This document shows positions 9,157 through 17,560 of a stretch of 64,000 nt of DNA, in pieces (positions within the stretch are counted from its first letter, which is position 1; each line of letters opens with the position of its first letter). Source of the stretch: Flavobacterium galactosidilyticum. GTDB taxonomy: Bacteria > Bacteroidota > Bacteroidia > Flavobacteriales > Flavobacteriaceae. The notes under the pieces are model-generated. The model saw nothing but the letters and a program-made list of their open reading frames with translations, ran no database searches and was not told the DNA's origin. The stretch spans positions 1,426,001-1,490,000 of the forward strand of contig NZ_CP087135.1 of assembly GCF_020911945.1 (NCBI RefSeq). Reading direction: 5' to 3'. A program made the translations under genes and the position numbers.

Positions 9157-10917
9157 TTAGTTAATGTTTATTTCATAAGGCATTATGGCTTGTATTCCAG
9201 TTCGTGTTTGCAGTTTTTTAATTTCTTGCATGATACGGTAATTCTCTTCGCCAATTTCTTCTTTTATAAAACTTGATTTTGATTTTGCGAAAGGTAGATT
9301 AGCAAATAAATCATCAAAGTTTTTCTCGTATTCAGGATAGTTTTGAGTGCTGTATTTTTTTATTTTTGCTAACGAAGCTGCTTTTGCAATAGCGTCCTTC
9401 AATCCGCCAATTTCATCAACTAAACCAATTTTTAAAGCTTCAGAGCCAGTCCAAACTCGACCTTGAGCAATGGAGTCCACTTGCGCGAAAGTCATTTTTC
9501 TGCCTTCGGCAACGTGCGTTACAAAGGTTTTATAAATATGTTCTACTCCTTCTAATGTAACCGCTTTGAAGTTTTCATCAATTGGTACAAATGGGCTGTA
9601 ATTAGCTGCATTTTCATGTGTTTTTACTTGCTCCGTACGTATCCCTATTTTAGTTGCTAATGGGGTGAAGTTTGGTAAAATTCCAAAGACTCCTATAGAA
9701 CCTGTAATGGTGTTCGCTTCTGCAAAAATGGTATTTGCATTACAGGCGATGTAATAACCACCAGAGGCTGCATAGTTCCCCATAGAAACTACAATAGGTT
9801 TTACTTTTTTAGTTAATTCAACTTCTCTCCAAATCAAATCAGAGGTTAAAGCACTTCCACCGGGACTATCAATTCGAAGTACAATTGCTTTTACGTTTTT
9901 ATTTTTTCGAGCTTGTTGTAAAGAACGACGCATTGAGCCTTCGCCAATAATATTGACATCACCTTCTCCACTCATGATTTCACCTTGAGCATAAATAATA
10001 GCGATTTGATCGTTGCTACTAGAGGATTGCGAAGTAGTGATGAATTTTTGTGTATAATCAGTAATGGATACTTTGTTGTAATCGTCATTATCAGCAACTT
10101 TCAGCGATTTTCTAATAGCGTTGTGATAGATGTCCTCGTAGGCTACAATGTCTACTAGTTTGTTTGCTTTAGCCATTTCAGGGGTTCTAGCTAAAAGTCC
10201 GTTGGCGATTTCGTTCAATTTTTCTACCGAAATATTCCTGCTTTTAGATATATCTGTCACAATAGAATTCCAAACTGAATTTAATAATGCTGTAGTTTGT
10301 TCTCTATTAGCGTCACTCATTTCATTTTCAAGAAAAGGTTCTACTGCACTTTTGTATTTTCCATGGCGAATCACTTCCATTTTTAAACCTGATTTTTCTT
10401 GAAAATCCTTGAAAAACATGATCTCAGCAGAAAGCCCTTTAAAGTCCATATCGCCCACAGGATTTATGTAAATTGTATTAGCTACAGAATTCAAGTAATA
10501 TTCTTTTTGAGAATAGGAATTGGAGTAAGCCATAACGAACTTACCTGATTTTTTGAAATCTTCCAGTGCATTTCTCAACGCTTTACTTTGTGCCATTCCT
10601 AAAGAAGAGTTGCCATTTAAAATAGATATTCCCTTTATATCGCCATCAGTTTTTGCATTTTCGATAGCGTTTATAATGTCAGTTAATCCTATTTTTTTTC
10701 CTTCTGAAAAAATATTCACCCAAGGGTCCTTATATTTTCCAGCATAATCAGCACTTATTTTATCTAAATTCAATTCGATTACCGAATTACTTTTCACGGT
10801 AACAGTTTCTGAGTCACCACCAAAAATAGCCCCTATCATTAGTATTCCAAAAAAGAACAGCATAAAGAAAACGAATATCCCTATGATGGTAGCCATCACA
10901 TTTCCTAAAAATCTCAT
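9157..10917 (-). CDS. sppA: Signal peptide peptidase SppA, 67K type
   Basis: SppA is a membrane-bound serine-lysine protease that cuts leftover signal peptides after secretion. The 586-residue protein has an N-terminal membrane segment (~8-33) and two tandem peptidase S49 domains, the long form seen in E. coli. The catalytic lysine is Lys189 in YKSAVEPF of the first domain. The nucleophile is Ser385 in NYAASGGYYIA of the second domain. Length and motif spacing are normal. It is transcribed on its own. Confidence 0.94.
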   Translation of the reverse strand: MRFLGNVMATIIGIFVFFMLFFFGILMIGAIFGGDSETVTVKSNSVIELNLDKISADYAGKYKDPWVNIFSEGKKIGLTDIINAIENAKTDGDIKGISILNGNSSLGMAQSKALRNALEDFKKSGKFVMAYSNSYSQKEYYLNSVANTIYINPVGDMDFKGLSAEIMFFKDFQEKSGLKMEVIRHGKYKSAVEPFLENEMSDANREQTTALLNSVWNSIVTDISKSRNISVEKLNEIANGLLARTPEMAKANKLVDIVAYEDIYHNAIRKSLKVADNDDYNKVSITDYTQKFITTSQSSSSNDQIAIIYAQGEIMSGEGDVNIIGEGSMRRSLQQARKNKNVKAIVLRIDSPGGSALTSDLIWREVELTKKVKPIVVSMGNYAASGGYYIACNANTIFAEANTITGSIGVFGILPNFTPLATKIGIRTEQVKTHENAANYSPFVPIDENFKAVTLEGVEHIYKTFVTHVAEGRKMTFAQVDSIAQGRVWTGSEALKIGLVDEIGGLKDAIAKAASLAKIKKYSTQNYPEYEKNFDDLFANLPFAKSKSSFIKEEIGEENYRIMQEIKKLQTRTGIQAIMPYEININ

Positions 10918-11053
10918 ATTTATATTTTTTTAATAAGTCTCAAACGACCTCACGATGTTACAAATTTAAGGGATATAATTCTAAAATTAGTTATTAACAG
11001 TCTCAATAAAGATACTCCTATTTTAAAATTGTTTTAGTTAATTTGCGTTTAAT

Positions 11054-12190
11054 ATGAAATCACAACATCAGGTCATTTTATCGCTGGGTACTAATGAAGG
11101 CAATCGATTAGAAAATATCGAAAATTGTATAGCATTAATTCACCAGGAAATAGGAACGGTCATTAAAGTTTCTAAATTGTATGAAAGTCCTTCTTGGGGT
11201 TTTGATAGTGATGCTTTTTACAATTGTGCTGTGCTTATTCACACAACAAGCTCCGCCCAAAAAATTTTGTCGCAGGTTTTAAAAGTAGAAAAAAAGTTAG
11301 GAAGAGTTCGCACGAATAAATTAGGATACCAATCCCGACTAATAGATATTGATTTAATTGCTTTTGATGAAGAAATTATCGAATCAGAAAAACTCAATAT
11401 TCCGCATTCATTAATGCAGAACAGAAATTTTGTTTTGTTGCCACTTCAAGATTTGAATTTAGATTGGAAACATCCTGTTTTGAAAAAAACAATTTCAGAA
11501 CTATTAAATGATTCTGAGGACGAAAGTGTTTGTAAAGTGGTTCAGCAATTAAAAAGTCCTTTGCAATCTATTGTTTTGGAGCAATTTAATTATGTTGCTT
11601 TTGAAGGCAATATTGGAGCAGGAAAAACAACTTTAGCTACTAAAATCGCAGAGGATTTTAATGCTAAAACTGTTTTAGAACGATTTGCTGATAATCCTTT
11701 TTTACCTAAATTTTATAAAGATCAAAACCGATATGCGTTTCCTCTCGAAATGTCATTTCTTGCAGATAGATACCAACAATTATCAGATGACTTAGCACAA
11801 TTTGATTTATTTAAAGATTTTATTGTAGCTGATTATCACATTTTTAAATCATTGATTTTTGCTAAAATTACATTGGCAGAAGATGAATATCGTTTATATC
11901 GAAATCTTTTTGATATTATTTACAAAGAAATGCCAAAGCCTGATTTGTATATTTATCTGTATCAAAATTCAGACCGACTGCTGCAAAACATTAAGAAACG
12001 AGGAAGAAGTTATGAGCAAGAAATTCCTGCTGATTACTTAGAAAAAATCAATAGCGGTTATCTAGATTACATTAAATCCCAAACGGAACTTAATGTTTTA
12101 ATCATTGATGTTTCTGATCGTGATTTCGTCAAGAATCAAGAAGATTATCTTTTTGTTTTAGAGGAAATTCAGAAAAAAATAGATAATTAG
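11054..12190 (+). CDS. folK: Fusion: HPPK (folate pathway, FolK) and deoxynucleoside kinase
   Basis: Two enzymes are joined in one 378-residue chain. Residues ~6-150 are 6-hydroxymethyl-7,8-dihydropterin pyrophosphokinase, with LSLGTNEGNRLENI at the start, the signature RLIDIDLIAFD at 95-105 and IPHSLM nearby. Residues ~178-378 are a deoxynucleoside kinase with P-loop GNIGAGKTT at 185-193 and the ERFADNPFL and DYH elements of that family. The first makes a folate precursor, the second phosphorylates salvaged deoxynucleosides. There is no stop between the halves, so the fusion looks real. Confidence 0.92.
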   Translation: MKSQHQVILSLGTNEGNRLENIENCIALIHQEIGTVIKVSKLYESPSWGFDSDAFYNCAVLIHTTSSAQKILSQVLKVEKKLGRVRTNKLGYQSRLIDIDLIAFDEEIIESEKLNIPHSLMQNRNFVLLPLQDLNLDWKHPVLKKTISELLNDSEDESVCKVVQQLKSPLQSIVLEQFNYVAFEGNIGAGKTTLATKIAEDFNAKTVLERFADNPFLPKFYKDQNRYAFPLEMSFLADRYQQLSDDLAQFDLFKDFIVADYHIFKSLIFAKITLAEDEYRLYRNLFDIIYKEMPKPDLYIYLYQNSDRLLQNIKKRGRSYEQEIPADYLEKINSGYLDYIKSQTELNVLIIDVSDRDFVKNQEDYLFVLEEIQKKIDN

Positions 12191-12243
12191 AAAATGTAAA
12201 GAGTTTGTTGTGTTGTTTATGGATGTTATAATCAATATAGTTT

Positions 12244-12783
12244 CTAATTTACTATTTGGTTAATTTTAGAAAATAAATCCCAAACAACAATTCCTGCACT
12301 TACTGAGATATTCAAAGAATGTTTAGTTCCTAGCTGTGGAATTTCAATACAACCATCGCAAATAGCAACTGCTTCTTGCGAAACGCCATAAACTTCATTC
12401 CCGAAAACTAAAGCATATTTTTTGTCTTTTTTGACTTCAAAATCTTGAAGAAAAATAGCACTTTCTACTTGTTCAATAGCAAGAGTCGTTACATTTTCTT
12501 TTTTTAAAGTCTCAATAACTTCAATAACACTATTCTTATGTTCCCAGGTTACTGTTTCGGTGGCGCCAAGAGCTGTTTTGTGAATTTCTTTGTTGGGTGG
12601 AGTGGCGGTGATGCCACATAAGTATATTTTTTCGATCAAAAAAGCATCAGCAGTTCTAAAAACAGAACCAATATTATGCAAACTACGGATGTCATCTAAT
12701 ACGAGAATAATAGGCGTTTTTTTAGATTCTTTAAAAGCTTCAATAGATTTTCGATCTAATTCACTGTTTTCAAGTTTTCTCAT
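12244..12783 (-). CDS. SpoU/TrmH-type RNA 2'-O-methyltransferase
   Basis: The protein has the SPOUT methylase motifs: DDIRSLHNIGSVFRTADAF (motif 1), ALVFGNEVYGV (motif 2) and PQLGTKHSLNISVSAGIV (motif 3). These form the knotted SAM-binding site, so it should 2'-O-methylate a tRNA or rRNA. The exact target cannot be told. I chose the ATG at 12783, giving 179 residues, over a TTG six codons upstream. A strong terminator for the preceding gene sits only about 20 bases upstream, so its own promoter is unclear and read-through may matter. Confidence 0.87.
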   Translation of the reverse strand: MRKLENSELDRKSIEAFKESKKTPIILVLDDIRSLHNIGSVFRTADAFLIEKIYLCGITATPPNKEIHKTALGATETVTWEHKNSVIEVIETLKKENVTTLAIEQVESAIFLQDFEVKKDKKYALVFGNEVYGVSQEAVAICDGCIEIPQLGTKHSLNISVSAGIVVWDLFSKINQIVN

Positions 12784-12803
12784 TTTATGGAGGTTATTCA
12801 AAA

Positions 12804-12833
12804 AAAAAGCTTCCTAAGTTACAGGAAGCTTTC
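12804..12833 (-). terminator. Terminator after the DUF1573 gene
   Basis: AAAGCTTCCT pairs with AGGAAGCTTT around a seven-base loop. On the reverse strand the hairpin is followed by a long U run, which reaches to within a few bases of the next gene's start. Confidence 0.8.
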
Positions 12834-12852
12834 ATTTTATGTTTATTCAAAT

Positions 12853-13311
12853 TTAGCTTTTTGGAGCATCCATGGCTAAAACATTTCCTTTTATTGTAAG
12901 CACTTTGGTTGGTTGTACAGCGTTAGTTGTCAAAGTGATGGTTTTTGTAAAAGCTTGACCGGCTCTTGAAGTGTCATAATTTACTCCAATAACTCCTTTT
13001 GCTCCTGGCGCAATTGGTTCTCTTGGGTATGAAGGCACTGTGCAACCACAAGAACCTTGAGCGTTAGTTATAATTAATGGCTTGTTACCATTGTTTGTAA
13101 ATGTAAATTCACGTTTTCCATTAGAGTTGTAAGCAACTGTTCCATAATCGATAGTTTCACTTGCAAAAACCATTCCTGCTCCATTAATTTTTTGAGTAGG
13201 AGCTGCAGTAGTTTTTGCTTTTATCTTCTTAACAGCTTTTGATGTTTCTTGTGCATTAGAAGCGGTAACTCCTAAAACTAGTAGTAATCCTAGTGTAAGT
13301 ATTTTTTTCAT
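12853..13311 (-). CDS. DUF1573 domain exported protein
   Basis: The 152-residue protein has a signal peptide (residues 1-20, ending in SNAQ) and one DUF1573 domain, an immunoglobulin-like fold, at ~48-145. The family hallmark SCGCTVPSYP is present. DUF1573 proteins are very common in Bacteroidota and are exported, but their role is not defined. A TAAATTTG box lies on the reverse strand at 13337-13344, but I see no well-spaced TTG partner. Confidence 0.87.
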   Translation of the reverse strand: MKKILTLGLLLVLGVTASNAQETSKAVKKIKAKTTAAPTQKINGAGMVFASETIDYGTVAYNSNGKREFTFTNNGNKPLIITNAQGSCGCTVPSYPREPIAPGAKGVIGVNYDTSRAGQAFTKTITLTTNAVQPTKVLTIKGNVLAMDAPKS

Positions 13312-13420
13312 ATTCTTTGTTTTTTGATTTGTATGGCAAATTTAAAGAAAAAATCATGCCAATACCTTAAATTCAACTTAAAACTAATTAATTTTTTTGA
13401 AACTCCGTTAATTGCCGATA

Positions 13421-13448
13421 AATCTATAAATTCGCTGATAGATTTTTT
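13421..13448 (+). other. Terminator-like hairpin in the mutS leader
   Basis: AATCTAT and ATAGATT can pair around a ten-base loop, with a T run after them. No forward-strand gene ends upstream, so the hairpin would lie in the mutS 5' region, about 25 bases before its start. The stem is AT-rich and weak. It could be an attenuator or chance. Confidence 0.3.
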
Positions 13449-13473
13449 ATTCATTTTTTAAAAGACAATTAAG

Positions 13474-16080
13474 TTGGCATCAAAAGAGAAACAGGTTAAG
13501 GAAACGCCGTTAATGAAGCAATATAACGAAATCAAAAGGAAGTATCCTGATGCTTGCTTGCTGTTTCGTGTAGGAGATTTTTATGAAACTTTTGGTGATG
13601 ATGCAGTCCGTGCTTCTAAGATTTTAGGAATTACTTTGACTAAAAGAGGCGCTGGATCTGAAACAGAAACTGCTCTAGCAGGTTTTCCGCATCATTCTAT
13701 AAACACCTATTTGCCTAAGTTGGTCAAAGCGGGACTTCGCGTAGCTATTTGTGATCAGTTAGAGGATCCTAAAATGACTAAAACTATTGTAAAACGAGGA
13801 GTTACAGAGCTTGTGACTCCAGGGGTTTCTATGAATGATGAGGTTTTACAATCAAAAACAAATAATTTTTTAGCAGCCATATATTTTGCTGGTAAATCGA
13901 TAGGGATTTCCTTTTTAGATGTATCTACGGGTGAGTTTCTTACAGCACAAGGAAATGCAGAGTATATTGATAAGCTCTTGCAGAATTTTAATCCAAGTGA
14001 GGTATTAATTCCAAAAAATAATAAAAATGATTTCCGAGAAACATTCGGTGAAGATTTCCATAATTTTTATCTGGAAGATTGGATTTATAAAGAAGATTAT
14101 GCTTTTGAAACCTTAACTAAGCATTTTCAAACTGTTTCGCTAAAAGGTTTTGGAGTAGAAGAGCTCAAAGAGGGAATTATCGCCTCGGGAGCAATTTTAT
14201 ATTATCTCTCAGAAACACAGCATAACCGAGTGCAACATATTACTAGTATTCAGCGCATAGCCGAGGATGCCTATGTTTGGATGGATCGTTTTACCATACG
14301 AAACTTAGAGTTGTATCACAGTTATAATCCTAATGCAGTTACATTATTGGATGTGATTGATAAAACGCTTTCGCCAATGGGTGGTCGTTTGCTGAAAAGA
14401 TGGTTGGCTTTGCCATTGAAAGATAGTAATAAAATAAAAAGTCGTCATGAAGTGGTTTCTTACTTGAAAGACAATAAGGACGTTCTGAAAAATATTCAAA
14501 ATCAGATCAAGCAAATATCAGATTTAGAGCGTTTGATTTCTAAAATTGCTGCTGGAAAAGTATCTCCACGCGAAGTAGTTTATTTGAGAGAGTCGCTGGA
14601 TGCGATCATTCCCATTAAGAATTTAGCATTACAAAGTCCGCAAGAAGCGGTAAAAATTATTGGGGACAGTTTGCATAGTTGCGAATTGTTGCGTGAAAAG
14701 ATCAAAACAGTATTGAACCAAGATGCTCCTGTGGCTATAGCAAAAGGAAATGCTATAGCTAAAGGGGTGCATGCGGAATTAGATGATTTGCGTGCCATAT
14801 CGACATCGGGTAAGGAGTTTTTAGATGGTATTGAAAAACGAGAATCGTTAGCAACAGGAATTTCTTCTTTAAAAATTTCTTTTAATAACGTTTTTGGATA
14901 TTATATCGAAGTTCGAAACATGCATAAAGACAAAGTACCTGCGGAATGGATTCGTAAGCAAACTTTAGTCAACGCCGAGCGCTATATTACGGAGGAGTTA
15001 AAAGAATACGAAACAAAAATTCTTGGTGCAGAGGAGAAAATTCACAAAATCGAAGCGGAGTTGTTTGAGCAACTAGTGAGTTGGATTACTACTTATATCA
15101 AGCCAGTCCAGATGAATGCTAATTTAGTGGCACAGTTGGATTGCTTGTGCTCTTTTACGCAACTCGCCATCGAGAATAAATACGTATGTCCTGAGTTAGA
15201 CGAAACATTCGAATTAGAAATTAAAAACGGAAGGCATCCTGTTATTGAGAAACAATTGCCTGTGGGAACGCCGTATATTGCCAATGATGTTTTCTTGGAT
15301 AGAGAAACGCAACAGCTTATTATGATTACCGGGCCTAACATGTCTGGTAAGTCGGCTATTTTACGCCAAACAGCGCTTATTGTGCTCTTGTGTCAAATGG
15401 GGGGTTTTGTGCCTGCAGAGAGCGTAAGAATGGGTGTTGTCGATAAAATATTCACTAGAGTAGGAGCGTCAGATAATATTTCGATGGGAGAATCGACTTT
15501 TATGGTTGAAATGAATGAAACAGCGTCTATTTTGAATAATATTTCAGACCGAAGTTTAGTACTACTGGATGAAATTGGACGAGGAACGAGTACTTATGAT
15601 GGAATTTCAATTGCGTGGGCAATTGCAGAGTTTTTACATGAGCATCCTTCCAAGCCAAAAACGTTGTTTGCTACGCATTACCATGAGTTAAATGAAATGA
15701 GTGAGTCTTTACCTCGCATTCAAAATTATAATGTAGCTGTAAAAGAATTAAAAGACACTGTTCTTTTTATTCGAAAATTGGTAAAAGGGGGTAGTGCACA
15801 TAGTTTTGGAATTCATGTGGCAAAAATGGCAGGAATGCCTCAGATCGTTATCTTGAAAGCGCAGAAGTTATTAAAGAAGTTAGAAAAGAATCACTCGAGC
15901 GACGCTTTGAATGGAATAAAAGATTCAAAAGAGGAATTGCAAATGAGTTTCTTCAATTTAGACGATCCTTTATTGGAAGAAATCAAAGATGAGATTTTAA
16001 ATTTAGACATAAATACCATTACTCCAATGGAAGCGCTGATGAAACTGAACGAAATTAAAAGAATGTTGACTAAAAAATAA
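13474..16080 (+). CDS. mutS: DNA mismatch repair protein MutS
   Basis: MutS finds mismatched bases after replication and starts repair. The 868-residue protein has the N-terminal mismatch-binding domain with [10 protein letters not shown] (the Phe-x-Glu wedge), connector and lever regions, and the ATPase with P-loop GPNMSGKS at 620-627 and Walker [15 protein letters not shown] (Asp699, Glu700). Translation most likely starts at TTG 13474, giving [16 protein letters not shown], because this N-terminus agrees with the usual MutS start; the next ATG would remove conserved residues. It is followed by tRNA genes with no strong terminator seen. Confidence 0.96.
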   Translation: MASKEKQVKETPLMKQYNEIKRKYPDACLLFRVGDFYETFGDDAVRASKILGITLTKRGAGSETETALAGFPHHSINTYLPKLVKAGLRVAICDQLEDPKMTKTIVKRGVTELVTPGVSMNDEVLQSKTNNFLAAIYFAGKSIGISFLDVSTGEFLTAQGNAEYIDKLLQNFNPSEVLIPKNNKNDFRETFGEDFHNFYLEDWIYKEDYAFETLTKHFQTVSLKGFGVEELKEGIIASGAILYYLSETQHNRVQHITSIQRIAEDAYVWMDRFTIRNLELYHSYNPNAVTLLDVIDKTLSPMGGRLLKRWLALPLKDSNKIKSRHEVVSYLKDNKDVLKNIQNQIKQISDLERLISKIAAGKVSPREVVYLRESLDAIIPIKNLALQSPQEAVKIIGDSLHSCELLREKIKTVLNQDAPVAIAKGNAIAKGVHAELDDLRAISTSGKEFLDGIEKRESLATGISSLKISFNNVFGYYIEVRNMHKDKVPAEWIRKQTLVNAERYITEELKEYETKILGAEEKIHKIEAELFEQLVSWITTYIKPVQMNANLVAQLDCLCSFTQLAIENKYVCPELDETFELEIKNGRHPVIEKQLPVGTPYIANDVFLDRETQQLIMITGPNMSGKSAILRQTALIVLLCQMGGFVPAESVRMGVVDKIFTRVGASDNISMGESTFMVEMNETASILNNISDRSLVLLDEIGRGTSTYDGISIAWAIAEFLHEHPSKPKTLFATHYHELNEMSESLPRIQNYNVAVKELKDTVLFIRKLVKGGSAHSFGIHVAKMAGMPQIVILKAQKLLKKLEKNHSSDALNGIKDSKEELQMSFFNLDDPLLEEIKDEILNLDINTITPMEALMKLNEIKRMLTKK

Positions 16081-16150
16081 TTATTTTTAATTTTAAATAA
16101 AAGGTTATCAGGAGGTTAGTTTTTTTATTAAAAGTTTTTATAAAAAAGGC

Positions 16151-16180
16151 TTGTTTAACTCAATAAAAGTCCTAAATTTG
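16151..16180 (+). promoter_or_regulatory. Bacteroidota-type promoter for tRNA-Gly/tRNA-Leu
   Basis: TTG at 16151-16153 and TAAATTTG at 16173-16180 are 19 bases apart, a full match to the -33/-7 consensus. The first tRNA begins about 50 bases downstream. Confidence 0.7.
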
Positions 16181-16229
16181 CATCCGCAATACAGAACAAG
16201 TATCGCGGTTCGTTCTAAGAATTGAAAAT

Positions 16230-16302
16230 GCGAAAATAGCTCAGTTGGTAGAGCGCGACCTTGCCAAGGTCGAGGTCGCGGGTTCGAGCCCCGTTTTTCG
16301 CT
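16230..16302 (+). tRNA. tRNA-Gly (anticodon GCC)
   Basis: The 73-base cloverleaf has acceptor GCGAAAA pairing with TTTTCGC, a D-arm GCTC/GAGC, an anticodon stem CGACC/GGTCG with loop TTGCCAA, and a T-arm GCGGG-TTCGAGC-CCCGT. The anticodon GCC reads GGC and GGT. CCA is not encoded. Confidence 0.95.
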
Positions 16303-16379
16303 CGAGACCACATAATGCTCGGATGATTGGTTTGATTTATTTTTATAAAAAATTAACCAACAACATAGCAGAATATCAT

Positions 16380-16465
16380 GCTCGGATGGTGAAATTGGTA
16401 GACACGCTGGACTTAAAATCCAGTGAACAGCAATGTTCGTGCGGGTTCAAGTCCCGCTCTGAGTA
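16380..16465 (+). tRNA. tRNA-Leu (anticodon TAA)
   Basis: An 86-base class II tRNA with a long variable arm (AACAGCAATGTTCGT region). The anticodon stem CTGGA/TCCAG holds loop CTTAAAA, giving anticodon TAA. The T-arm is GCGGG-TTCAAGT-CCCGC. The acceptor GCTCGGA pairs with TCTGAGT, with a G-T at its first pair. It probably shares the transcript of tRNA-Gly(GCC). Confidence 0.93.
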
Positions 16466-16470
16466 CTAAA

Positions 16471-16498
16471 GCCTCTTCTTTTGAAGAGGTTTTTTTTG
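16471..16498 (+). terminator. Terminator after the tRNA pair
   Basis: CCTCTTC pairs with GAAGAGG around a TTTT loop and is followed by eight T, a textbook intrinsic terminator. Confidence 0.9.
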
Positions 16499-16640
16499 TT
16501 TATAACATTCTGGAAGTTGTATGTTGAAAGCGCGGAAGAGTTTGTCTGTTTGGTTTTGTTATAATGTCTGAATTCTTCTCAAGAGTTAGTTTGCGTTACT
16601 AAAAGATAAACTAATTCAAGAATCTAAAATCTAAAATTTC

Positions 16641-16988
16641 ATGGGTGCTTTTGTGATTAGTAAAAGATTTAATGATGAATATAAATTTGTTTTTACTTCA
16701 AGGAAAGGTAAGGTTGTTTTTACTAGTTTAAGTTATGAATTAAAGTTCGAATGCGAGGAAGATATTGAGAAGTTTAAGCGTGAGATAGATTCAGCGGATT
16801 TCTTAAAATTTAAGTCTTCCAGTGGGAAATTCTATTTTAAGTTGTTGTTAGGTGGCAATCATTTTGCAACTAGCAGAAAATACACTACGTCATTGCGTTT
16901 GCAAAAAGGAATTGATGAGATTTTAAGGTTTGGATCAACTTCGGAGATTTTAGATTTCTCCGTAGGCGATGTCGTCTTTTTGGATTAG
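16641..16988 (+). CDS. DUF1508 (YegP-like) family protein
   Basis: The 115-residue protein has two similar halves, MGAFVISKRFNDEYKFVFTS and later SSGKFYFKLLLGGNHFATS, as in the tandem YegP/DUF1508 fold. These small soluble proteins have no established function. No signal peptide is seen. The second half is more degenerate than in typical YegP proteins. It is a single-gene unit ending at a 22-bp perfect hairpin. Confidence 0.75.
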   Translation: MGAFVISKRFNDEYKFVFTSRKGKVVFTSLSYELKFECEEDIEKFKREIDSADFLKFKSSSGKFYFKLLLGGNHFATSRKYTTSLRLQKGIDEILRFGSTSEILDFSVGDVVFLD

Positions 16989-17000
16989 TTGTATAAAATG

Positions 17001-17047
17001 AAAAAAGGAAGAGCGTTTTGAATATTCAAAACGCTCTTCCTTTTTTT
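17001..17047 (+). terminator. Long-stem terminator after the DUF1508 gene
   Basis: A perfect 22-bp inverted repeat with a two-base centre, including GGAAGAGCGTTTTGAA and its complement, is flanked by A and T runs. It can work in both directions, though the reverse gene nearby has its own terminator. Confidence 0.88.
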
Positions 17048-17090
17048 AGAATATCTGCTATTTAGCGAGAATTAAATAATAGGTAATAAA

Positions 17091-17119
17091 AAAGCCATCT
17101 CGCTTGACGGGATGGCTTT
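17091..17119 (-). terminator. Terminator after the small repeat lipoprotein gene
   Basis: AAAGCCATC pairs with GATGGCTTT. On the reverse strand it follows the gene's stop by about 25 bases and ends in a U run. Confidence 0.82.
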
Positions 17120-17144
17120 AAAATTTTTAGAATTTAAGTTCTAA

Positions 17145-17378
17145 TTATTTTTTTACTTCAGCAGCAGCTTCAGTAGCAGTAGCAGCAGCATCAGTTGCAA
17201 CAGCAGCAGCAGAATCAACTACAGTAGCAGCAGAATCAACAACAGCAGCAGCAGAATCAACAACAGCAGCAGCAGAATCAACAACAGCGTTAGCGTCTTC
17301 AGCGTTAGCGTCAGCTTTTTTACATGATACAACAGTTAATACAGCAACAGCAGCTAAACTTAAAAATACTTTTTTCAT
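17145..17378 (-). CDS. Small lipoprotein with tandem VVDSAAA repeats
   Basis: The 77-residue protein has a lipoprotein signal: a hydrophobic stretch then TVVSCKK, so Cys19 would carry lipid. The rest is alanine-rich, with four copies of a seven-residue unit close to VVDSAAA at ~36-63, then ATDAAATATEAAAEVKK. The predicted mature protein is a helical, acidic, alanine-rich rod tethered to a membrane. A TATCTTTG box lies upstream on the reverse strand (17416-17423). It is not similar to a named family I know. It might be a structural lipoprotein like Lpp, but that is only a guess. Confidence 0.75.
   Translation of the reverse strand: MKKVFLSLAAVAVLTVVSCKKADANAEDANAVVDSAAAVVDSAAAVVDSAATVVDSAAAVATDAAATATEAAAEVKK
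17200..17283. repeat. 21-bp tandem repeat, four copies
   Basis: Four contiguous 21-base units, close to ACAGCAGCAGCAGAATCAACA on the forward strand, lie inside the small lipoprotein gene and encode VVDSAAA. The last two units are identical and the first two differ by one base each. Because the unit is a multiple of three, gain or loss of copies would keep the frame. Confidence 0.85.
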
Positions 17379-17560
17379 CTTAATTTAATATAAAGGTTAA
17401 TTATTAATTCGTGGCAAAGATATAAATTTTTTAATATGTAATTTATTTTTTTGATTTATTTTTTAAAAAATAATATCTTTTATCCACAACCGAACAAAAT
17501 GCAATAATTATGCCATATTGTTCTATCGGTTGATCTCTTCTTATTTACGGCGTTTTACCA

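Noticed and set aside
16245..16469. A 74-codon forward frame
   Set aside because: It reads through both tRNA genes and the spacer, so it is not a gene.
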